From positions 1,247,562 to 1,274,360 of the forward strand of contig CAJINV010000018.1 in assembly GCA_905178155.1 (NCBI GenBank): 26,799 nucleotides of DNA. The letters run 5' to 3'. This DNA is from Amoebophrya sp. A120. Its lineage: Eukaryota; Sar; Dinophyceae; Syndiniales; Amoebophryaceae. Both the position numbers and the translations under genes were made by a program. The notes below the pieces were generated by a model. That model ran no database searches, was not told the origin of the DNA, and worked only from the letters and a program-made list of their open reading frames with translations. This document shows positions 8,632 to 16,654 of this stretch, one piece after another (the stretch's first letter is position 1; each line of letters opens with the position of its first letter).

Positions 8632-11107
8632 ATGACAAGTCCGACAACTTCCACCGCGGTGGAGTCCTCCTCCACCGCAACCGCAAAGGAGCGCCAAGGC
8701 GTGGTGTTTGACCGGTGGCCGTTTCGGCTGGACATCGCCTACGAGTACCAGTGCTGGATTCTCGTCGCGATGTCGGTGTTTTGCGCAACCATCTGCCTCC
8801 TTCCCTGCTTGTGCGGGGTGTTCCGGTCCAAAATTTCCAAGCGGTTCACGGTCTGGGTGTACTCCAGGCTGCACACCTTTTTCTGCGTCTATCAGAAGCA
8901 AAAATCCCCCCTCCCCACATCGAAACGAAATTTCTGATGCTGGATTTGCGTACACAAATCAGATTTGTCTTGCAGTAGAGGACTGCATGCCCATATCATG
9001 CCCATGCACAGAGGGACATCAGGAACGTCTAGGCCGTAGGAACAGCAGCATTACAAACCGCCTGCATAATGGGGCGGAGACTGTGGTGCTGCGTTCTTGC
9101 ATCACAGATGCGATTTGTGGTCACAAATCAGCACGAGAAATTTTTTGAGGCGTGCCTTATCGATATGGGGAGAGGGGATTTTTCCTTACGATAGCGTCGC
9201 CTTCTACTTCAACGTCACGGTGTTGTTCTTCACGGTGGGTCTGCTCCCAGATTGGACGATCAACGAGTACGTGGCGGTATGGGAGAGAAATTTTGCGTTT
9301 TCCTTGTCGCGCGTGGCACTTTTGCCGGTGATGCACTTTCGTACCCAAAGGAGCAGCTGTACTAGTGTGCACATCATTCTTTTTTCAACCGTCGCACAAA
9401 GTCTGACAGCAACCGGCTCCTCTACCGTCATGCAAAGCGTCGAGATCATTCCAGCGCGGCGTGTTGCATAACTTGCCTAAGTATTGTAACCCAAAGAGAA
9501 GGTTGCTGCAACGCGAAGGAAAAATTGGTTTTCATCCCAAGCTATACTCGATATGTTTCGACTTTCTGGATTGGATGTTGATCCACACCGTGAAGTTCCT
9601 GGTCTCTGCGCTGATCCTGCTGGGCCTGTTCATTCTCGTCAGGTCCAACTTCTTGAAGTTGAAAGTTTTCTTTGTGATGCGTAAGTGGTTTGCCAGAGTT
9701 CCTTGTCATGCGGAGCCCCAACAGTAAATGCGCGACAAATTATGCACCACCCAAAATCCTATCAGGTTCAAGGAGCGCATCGCCGCTGCCGCCGGTGTGG
9801 AGCACATGACCTTTTTCCGCCTCGGAAAACTGAACCTCTTCCACACCGCGCAGCTCCGCGGCATCGAGGTGATCATTTGGAAGGTGGAGGAGCTTCCCTC
9901 GGGCACGGGGCTGAAGCCCAACGACGTGTATTTGGAATGCCATGCCGGCCAGAACGAACCGACAAGGACGCGGGTGCACAACAACGCGGGAGCGTATCAA
10001 GAAGAAAAATCCCTCCTCCCCATATCAAAACGGAAATCTGTGTTGCAGATTTGCAGGCACAAATCAGCTTTGTTATGCTAGAAGGGGAAAGACCCGGACT
10101 GTAGTGCTGGGTGGCCTGGGGAAGCCTTGCATCTTCAGCATGGCAGGAAGCAATTGGAAGTGGGAAACAGCATGACAAATTGCCTGCAAACGAGGCCACA
10201 ACTGCGGCTCTTGGCCTCCTAGCATTACAAGTCGATTTGTGTACTCAGATACAGCATCACACATTTTGTTTTCGATATGGGGTGGGGGGATTTTTCCATT
10301 TGATAGAGCCGCGGCGGTGATCAAGGAAACGTTTCAGGTATACTGAAGATAACTACACTGCAACATATTGAAGATAACTATCACTATCCGTTTTATGCAT
10401 TGCAAATATGGATTTGTGATGCGAAATTTCAAGGACAACAAGTACAAGACTTGTATTGCATGAAGATGAGGATGATCATCCCCAGGTCAACATTGACGAG
10501 AACGACGTGGAGGAACGGTTCACACTTTTGGTAAAAGACCAAGAGCTATCCTGTGCAAAAGTATCGTACTCTTATTGCAGTCATGCGCTACAAATCTTTT
10601 TCTTAAGGCAAATCCGCATTACTTCTCATGCTGAGGAAATTTGTAATGCATTTATACGAGTACGATACTTTTGCAATGCATAAGAGCTCCTAGTTTCCTC
10701 CGTGCTGTGCAAGCTCCAGCTGAAAACCAAGGATGTTCTTGCGATTGAGGCGCAGACGGGCAAGGTGAGCGAAGATTTCGTCTACGACGCGAATGCGTTT
10801 TCGCAGCTCCAGCTGCAGCCGCGGGGAAAAATATGGCTGCGGGTAAACCCCTTGGAAGACGGGGAGCAACAGCCGTTGACGAGTGGACTGTGCTGATTCC
10901 ACGATTTCCGCTCACGACTGCTGAAATTTACCAAGACGGGTGAGGTGATTGTTAGCCCGCGAAGGTCGAAGACGATGCGTTAATGTGCAGCTGTTGAAGC
11001 AGGTGCCTAGAAATGCATCTTGGACGTTGTTGCTCGTGGCTCTTCTCTTCTTGGTTTTTGTCTTTATCGTCTTGTTCTTCACGACCCTCGTGCGGCTGCA
11101 AAGGTAG
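8632..11107 (+). CDS. Multi-pass membrane protein with C2 domain (7-8 exons, C-terminus out of frame)
   Basis: Exons: 8632-8889, 9199-9276, 9542-9678, 9766-9994, 10311-10337, 10486-10546, 10688-10896. The start is the ATG before MTSPTTSTAVESSS. Hydrophobic segments lie near residues 41-64, 87-103 and 121-145, followed by a C2-like beta domain (IWKVEELPSG, NDVYLECHAG, LLVKDQELLVSSVLCKLQL, then GKIWLRVNPLED). C2 domains bind phospholipid or Ca2+, so a membrane-tethered lipid-contact or fusion role is possible but unproven. Three introns (8890, 9995, 10547) are introners. 9277-9541 and 10338-10485 are GT-AG. At 9679-9765 a GC-AG junction keeps the frame. The intact frame stops at 10896, but coding-like sequence continues to 11107 in shifting frames and ends with a strong membrane anchor (SWTLLLVALLFLVFVFIVLF). 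That suggests single-base indels, by mutation or sequencing error. Confidence 0.65.
8890..9193. mobile_element. Introner, family D, in C2 gene
   Basis: Inverted ends: TATCAGAAGCAAAAATCCCC on the left, and GGGGATTTTTCCTTACGATA on the right. 5-bp duplication GCGTC at 8885-8889 and 9194-9198 (perfect). Removing 8890-9198 joins TGC GTC to GCC TTC in frame. No GT-AG boundary is possible at this join. Confidence 0.88.
9277..9541 (+). other. GT-AG intron with degenerate inverted ends (possible aged introner)
   Basis: Phase 0: exon GTG GCG, intron GTATGG...CCCAAG, exon CTA TAC. The two ends are weakly complementary (TATGGGA near the left, TCCCAAG on the right; TTTTCC-TGTCGCG against CGCGAAGGAAAA) but no 5-bp duplication is visible. 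Confidence 0.6.
9679..9765 (+). other. Short intron with GC-AG or other non-GT donor
   Basis: Donor region is gtgatGCGTAAGT; acceptor is ATCAG before GTTCAAGG. Using the GT of GTAAGT breaks the frame, while a GC donor two bases earlier gives Val-Met-Phe-Lys in frame. GC donors are used in dinoflagellates. The exact cut needs a transcript. Confidence 0.5.
9995..10305. mobile_element. Introner, family D, in C2 gene
   Basis: Left TATCAAGAAGAAAAATCCC, right GGGATTTTTCCATTTGATA. Duplication GAGCG (9990-9994) against GAGCC (10306-10310), one mismatch. Exact removal joins GCG to GCG GCG GTG. A GT-AG pair one base outward is also available and would add one codon. Confidence 0.85.
10338..10485 (+). 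other. GT-AG intron containing a truncated family A introner relic
   Basis: Conventional phase 0 intron (TTT CAG, GTATAC...CCCCAG, GTC AAC). Inside, at about 10395-10465, it holds tatgcattgcaaatatgg, gatttgtgatgcgaaatttc and cttgtattgcatgaag, matching the left half of the introner at 14078, without a right end. Confidence 0.7.
10547..10682. mobile_element. Introner, family B, in C2 gene
   Basis: Left TATCCTGTGCAAAAGTATCG, right CGATACTTTTGCAATGCATA. Perfect duplication AGAGC at 10542-10546 and 10683-10687. Removal joins GAG C to TC CTA in frame. Shortest copy, 136 bp. Confidence 0.9.
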
Positions 11108-11505
11108 GCCGCCGACGGCGCTTACTAGGAAAAGCAACTGCAGGAATCAACTTCGACGGTTGGTTGTGACAGCACCCTTTCATTGCCAAGACTTGGCTTA
11201 TCCTAGAAGATCACCCAGAAAACGGACGAGATTAAGTTGTGCAAAATTTGTTTTCTCGATCTGCAATTTTTCTCATTTCCACACAGGTGTCTGGTTTGTT
11301 TCACAGCGACATTAGCTTTTAACACGTCGCATACGCGACGCGTGTCGTTGCTATATTCACTTGTAGTCGCGATTTCAGTTTCAACATTCGGCACGTCATT
11401 TTTCAGATCTGTCTGAACAATTTAGAATCTTCTTGCTGGTTCTTTTTTACTCATACTTGGTAAAATTTTCATTAATTTTGTGGACGTTACAAGTAGACTG
11501 ACATC
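10897..11505. other. Broken 3' coding segment of the C2 gene, then spacer
   Basis: 10897-11107 holds coding-like sequence in shifted frames (see the C2 gene). 11108-11505 is AT-rich spacer before the ABC transporter start. I see no gene or RNA in it. Confidence 0.5.
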
Positions 11506-14500
11506 ATGTCGCGTCATTTGCTCTTTGAAACAACGTCAACCGCTCTGGAGCGGTCGCGACCCTCGCTTCCGCGGCTGAGAATAGGCGGGAAAAACACCAG
11601 TGCCGGGGCACTACCGTCTGTCTCCCCTGCAAACAAGCCGCAGAAAGCGGGTCTACCGGCGCCCCTGCTGACCGGCTCTTACACCTTCGGTGGCAGCAGC
11701 AGCTCAACTGCACCTACTTGGGGAAGGCGAGGATTCTCAAGTCATTCTGTTGGGAAAGGGTCCTGCGTTGCAGCGGAGACGCCAAATTTCTTTTCTCCCC
11801 AAACCATGAAGCCGCGACCAAATACCGGGCTGTCTCATCTGCCACAAAGCAACCATGCGTGGCGAGGGCGGGCCGAGTGGGAGGAGCCAGCAAGTAGACA
11901 CAGAGCTTACAGCACCAAGAGCACAGCATCGCAAGGTTTGTTCGACAGGAGGCAAGGGCTGCTGCGGGGAGCGGCGAATTTTTGTGGTCCGAGAAGTAGA
12001 CTGGGAGCAGGACGAGGACTCTTCACGAAAAACAGCTTCTCCTCATCCCCAATACGAAATACATTAAGCTCCCACCAGCAGCACCACCCGCCCCACAACA
12101 ACCTTCTGCTGCCTCGAGTCCGCACCATGATCATGATCCGCGAGACAGAGAACGGAGAGAGCAAGGATCCAAAAAAGAAACAGAAAACCTCCACCATCCG
12201 CACGCTAAAGTCCGTGCTCAAGTACGCGTGGCCGTCGGGCGACCCGAAACTGCAGTCCCGCCTGGTCGGCAGCATGGCGTGCTTGGTGCTCGGGAAAGCC
12301 GCAACCATTCTGGCGCCGCTGGCACTCGGAGACTTGGTGAACAGCCTAACCGTATGCATTGCAAATATGTTTGGGTCTGGAAGGTTGGAACTTGTAATGC
12401 TATCTTTCCATACCTAGGAAATCTGTATTGCATAACCAACATAAGCCGCGGCCTCTTTTGTACATGCAAAAACGCAGTTTCTCATGCGGATTGCCTATGA
12501 GAAAGCGTTCTGGAAAGTTGTCATGCTGGGTTGCATTGGAAACTGTTTCTATCATCCACATTTTTGCATCAGAAGTTTCCAGACCCAGACATTTTTGCAC
12601 TTGATAGACCGCCGTGCGAGCGAGTCCGGGCGCGTCGGACGCAGCCGCCGAGCAGCTCGCGGAGACCTTCTCCCGGACGGCGTCCACCCCGGGTCTGGGC
12701 GATTTGCTCACCGCCACCACGGACAGCACCAACGTGCTCCTCGCCACCCCGGAGATGGTCCCGTTGCTCTGGCTGGCGTCGTACGGGCTCGCGCGGTTGG
12801 GGGCCAGCGGGTTCTCCGAGCTCCGGACCTACCTGTTCGCGCGGGTGGTGCAGAAAGGGTGCCGCAAGCAGGCGCTGAACGTCTTCAACCACCTGCACAC
12901 CCTCGATGTCGAGTACCTCCAGGCGCTGAAGTCCGGCGAGATCCAAGCCATCATGAATCGCGCGCTGAAGTCCATGCAGCAGGTTCTCACGACGCTGTTG
13001 TGGAACGTGGCGCCAACTTTACTGGAATTCGCTTTTGTGCTCGCGATCGTGTACAATCAGATGGGGTTGTACTCGAGCGGCATTGTGTTTGCGACCTTCT
13101 GCAGTTACTTCGGTTTCACGACGGTATCAAATGCAAAAATGTCTGGGTCTCCTCTGGAAGAATGCAAGTTTGTCATGCTTGTCTGGCATGACTCGAGAAT
13201 CTGTGTTGCATAGGCACGAAAGAGACCTCTTAACTGTCACGCGAAAAGGCAGCTTGCCATGCGGAATACGTAAGACATGGCAGCCACAAAATTTGTCATG
13301 TATAACTGCGTACTGCGGCGCGTCTATCATTCACTTTTAGCATTACAAGTTTCCAGACCCAGACATCTTTGCATTTCATAGACGGCCTACAGCAACAAGC
13401 GGCGGGAGTACATGAAAGAATCGAATAAACGCGACGACCGGCTCGCGGGGCAGCTGGTGGACTCGGTCCTGAATTGCGAAGCGGTGCGGCACTTTTCCGC
13501 GGCGAAGCGGGAGGCCAGGCGGTACGACCGACAGTTAGCGAAATACGAGGAGAGCCAGGTACTAGGGGAGTCAGTGCACGATCCTGTGAAAATGTCTTTA
13601 CTTGATCAATCTTCATGCATAACTCGCCACAGGAGTGTGGTTATCGTCATGCTGTTTATAATCTTGAGTTTCGAATACCAATCCAACCTCTACTTGATGT
13701 GGTACTGCAGTCCCCCCGGCATGGTGAGAAGTTCCAATTTAATCACTGTCAGGTGCAAGTCCTGCAATCCCTCGCCACTTTGAATATCAAATGCAAAAAT
13801 GTCTGGATCTGGAAACATGGAACTTGTAATGCTAGCCCTACATTCCTGTAAGATCTGTATTGCATGACCAACAAAGAAAACGCCCTGTTTTGTCACGCGC
13901 ATGGCAAAGTGTTCGGCAAACTTGTCATGCTTGGCTGCCTTGGGAAGTGTTTCAGTCGTGCACAGTTCAGCATCACAAGTTTCCAGACCCAGACATTTTT
14001 ACAGTTGATATGGAACTTTGGGCAGCAACTGGTGATCAACACCGGCCTCCTTTCCATCATGGCACTGGCCACCTTCATATGCATTGCAAATATCCCTGGA
14101 TGTCCGGAAAATATGGAATTTGTGATGCTAACTTTCGAGGATACAAAAACCTGTATTGCTTTATGAGCAGCAGAAGCTATGCAGACCTTTGCCAACCGGA
14201 CAGGGCTGCATTTCTCATGCCGGATAGGCATGAGCAAGCCTTCGCGAAGACGAAACCTGTGATGCTAGAGCATGCATCAGTGGCATCGCAGGTCTTGTAA
14301 AATCTGCATGACAGACTCCCCGAATTATCTTCCAGACGTCCAGGCAGATAATTTTCAGTTGATACTTCAACGTGCTCAACGGTTCCGTCCCCGTCGGGGA
14401 CGTCGTTGCGGTGAACACGCTGATGCTGCAGCTCGCGCAACCGTTAAACTTCCTCGGCGGCGCGTACCGAATTACTCTGCAGGGGGTGTTGGACTTGCAG

Positions 14501-15867
14501 CGGCTGGAGCAGTTTTTGACCGACCAAAAAGGGTCCTTGCCCGAGGGGGAAAAAGATTTTCAGTACGCTGGCGGGAAAATCGAATTTGAGAACATCGATT
14601 TCCGTGCGCTGAGGGATTTCAACTTGAAGATTCCCGCGGGAGCAAAAGTTGGGATCGTCGGGCCGTCCGGGAGCGGGAAATCCACCATTCTGAAGTTGTT
14701 GGCGCGGACCGCGAAGCCGGAGAAGGGCCGCACGTTGGTGGACGATCAAGATCTGATGGACGTCACGCAGGACAGTTACGCCAGCGAGATCGGCATCGTT
14801 CCCCAGGAGTCGATTCTGTTCAACGACACGCTGCGGTTCAACTTGGAGTACGCGGCGTTGGCGGACAGTAAAGCAGCGCTAGATGATGATGATGTTGACA
14901 CATCGACAAGTACGGACGTAAAACTCGCTCTCACCGACGAGGAAGCGGAGCAGCAAAGGGTCAAACTCCAGCAGCAAATGGAGAACGCCTGCAAGCTCGC
15001 GCAGGTCCACGACGTCATCGAGAAGTTTCCGGACCAGTACGAAACGGTCGTCGGCGAACGGGGGTCGAGGCTGTCCGGCGGGGAGCGCCAGCGGATCAGC
15101 ATTGCGCGCACGTTGCTCCGCGATCCAAAAATTTTGCTGTTCGACGAGGCCACGGCGTCTTTAGATTTGGAAACGGAGGACAAGCTGACGCGGGCGATCC
15201 ACGATTTGATCTCGAACAGCAGCAACAAAACCATGCTGATCGTCGCGCATCGGCTATCCACGGTGAAGCAGTGCGATTTTCTGCTTTACATCGACGGCGG
15301 GAAGGTCGCGGAAATGGGCAGTATCCTAATTAAAAACGTCCCCACACCAGAGTCACGATGGGAAATCTGCTAGACAAATCAGCCAGCTTTGGTTGTCTGG
15401 CATGACAAGTTTGCCCTCGTAGTGTAATGCTGTTTAGCTAGTTCACAAGCATTACAGACCTAGCATAGCATGCAGCTTATAGCATCACAAATTCCAAAAC
15501 ACGAATAGAAAATGCTTCTCATAGGGCTCCGCATGAGAAGCTTTTTTGGCATGCAGAATTGCATTACAGCTCTGGGGTGGGGAAGTTTTTACTCAGAATA
15601 GGCAGCCACGAGGAATTACTGAAAAAGGAAAACGGGTTGTATCGGAAGCTTATCCTGTGCAAAAGTATCGTACTCGTATTGCAATCATGCATTACAAATC
15701 CTGTTCTTAAGGCAAATTAGCATTACAAATTCAACTTCTCATGCGGAGGAAATTTGTAATGCATTTATACGAGTACGATGCTTTTGCAATTCATAAAGCT
15801 GTGGGCGACCTACCAGAGAGGGGTGGGGATAGGGAATAACAACAACGCCGGGAACAAGAAGAGTTGA
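11506..15867 (+). CDS. ATM1: Mitochondrial ABC half-transporter, ATM1/ABCB7 type
   Basis: Exons: 11506-12352, 12612-13124, 13386-13558, 13753-13784, 14016-14077, 14370-15321, 15606-15650, 15801-15867, giving 896 codons in frame. The first ~210 residues are Ser/Arg-rich and poor in acidic residues, consistent with a mitochondrial presequence. Then comes a six-helix ABC membrane domain with ATM1-typical stretches (YSNKRREYMKESNKRDD, LNCEAVRHF, LATLNFGQQ, LMLQLAQPLNFLGGAYR). The nucleotide-binding domain has Walker A GPSGSGKST (about 640-648), signature LSGGERQ (777-783), Walker B ILLFDEA (797-803), H-loop His836 and the usual end EMGSHEELL...YRKLWATYQ. The family exports a glutathione-linked sulfur compound from mitochondria for cytosolic Fe-S assembly. 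Six introns are introners; 13559-13752 is GT-AG. An acidic insert (DDDDVDTSTSTD) sits after the Q-loop. Confidence 0.93.
12353..12606. mobile_element. Introner, family A, in ATM1-like gene
   Basis: Left TATGCATTGCAAATATGTTT then GGGTCTGGAA; right TTCCAGACCC then AGACATTTTTGCACTTGATA. Duplication AACCG (12348-12352) against GACCG (12607-12611), one mismatch. Exact removal reads LTAVRAS; a GT-AG cut (12352-12607) would give LTTAVRAS. Confidence 0.9.
13125..13380. mobile_element. Introner, family A, in ATM1-like gene
   Basis: Left TATCAAATGCAAAAATGTCT, right AGACATCTTTGCATTTCATA. Perfect duplication GACGG at 13120-13124 and 13381-13385. Exact removal reads FTTAYSNK; GT-AG (13124-13381) would add one Thr. 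Confidence 0.92.
13559..13752 (+). other. Conventional GT-AG intron in ATM1-like gene
   Basis: GAG AGC CAG, then GTACTAGG...CACTGTCAG, then GTG CAA GTC. Phase 0, 194 bases, no inverted ends and no 5-bp duplication. It contrasts with the introners on either side. Confidence 0.85.
13785..14010. mobile_element. Introner, family A, in ATM1-like gene
   Basis: Left TATCAAATGCAAAAATGTCT, right AGACATTTTTACAGTTGATA. Duplication TTGAA (13780-13784) against TGGAA (14011-14015), one mismatch. Removal gives LATLNFGQQ, the family consensus. No GT-AG solution keeps the frame. Confidence 0.92.
14078..14364. mobile_element. Introner, family A variant, in ATM1-like gene
   Basis: Left TATGCATTGCAAATATCCCT then GGATGTCCGGAA; right TTCCAGACGTCCAGGCAGAT then AATTTTCAGTTGATA, more diverged. 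Perfect duplication CTTCA at 14073-14077 and 14365-14369. Removal reads ATFNVLNGSVPVGD, as expected for the family. No GT-AG option. Confidence 0.88.
15322..15600. mobile_element. Introner, family C, in ATM1-like gene
   Basis: Left TATCCTAATTAAAAACGTCC, right GGAAGTTTTTACTCAGAATA. Perfect duplication GGCAG at 15317-15321 and 15601-15605. Exact removal reads EMGSHEELL, the family consensus; GT-AG would add a Ser. Confidence 0.9.
15651..15795. mobile_element. Introner, family B, in ATM1-like gene
   Basis: Left TATCCTGTGCAAAAGTATCG, right CGATGCTTTTGCAATTCATA. Perfect duplication AAGCT at 15646-15650 and 15796-15800. Removal reads YRKLWATYQ. Close to the copy at 10547, in the same orientation. 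Confidence 0.92.
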
Positions 15868-16654
15868 TTGCAATCTGCTTTCTTATATGCAAAAGATTTT
15901 TCCATGCAGAGATGCGCAGAAACTTTTACTTTTGTGTTGCACCCGAAGAAACAAAGATGAAGCAAGAAACATACACAATCAAAAAACTCGTGTTGGCCCA
16001 ACATCCCGCTGCGCCACAACGCTTCTATTTCCGCAGCTGTAGCCCAGTACATGGAGCAACGGCGTGACATGAAACAGTGTTCTTGAATGCTAGCCGCACC
16101 TGCAACTACCTGAAAGAACAACGGCCACCTTGCCATGAAGCAAAAGTGATATCCAGTGTAAAAAATCGAGCACGCCAAAATAAGGATAAACGTGAGAACA
16201 ATTTTCCAAACGCAGATGCAAAAAATTATTTTACAAACACTTCGCCGCCAGAACACAGAGAGAAGACAGATAACATCTCTTCGTGTTATATCATCTTCAG
16301 TTGTAGTTCTCCTGGTTCTCTGACAGCGACGTTTCCTGATATGTAGTAATTACGATGACTTCTAAAACACGATGTTGTGAATATGAAGATAGCGACGTGC
16401 TAGACCCAGTGCAGCTACTATAGTAGATTTATTTCAAGACGGAAACGGGGTGTATTCTTGTTTTCGTTTATTCCTCCAAATATCTTCGTGCTCTGCCTAG
16501 ATCTAGACGAGAACAGCAGTCGAACTGTGTTTACTTACTAGAAGACGAGTGAGAACAACATCTTCAAGAAGCGTTGAATAGATTAAGAGCGACTTCTGAA
16601 CCACAGCGTCTTCACTTCTGTAAAGTCACTTCTTTATCAGTCTTGGGTAAGTAT
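15868..16654. other. Intergenic spacer, no gene seen
   Basis: AT-rich. The minus-strand frame 15810-16256 overlaps the end of the ATM1-like gene and has no recognisable domain, so I treat it as chance. No introner ends here. Confidence 0.5.

Noticed and set aside
12484-13191. Long + frame running through an introner into an alternate frame of the ABC gene
   Set aside because: Its second half is the wrong frame of conserved ABC membrane-domain sequence.
15810-16256. Minus-strand 148-codon frame with hydrophobic stretches
   Set aside because: Overlaps the conserved C-terminus of the ATM1-like gene and is Cys/Phe-rich without a domain.
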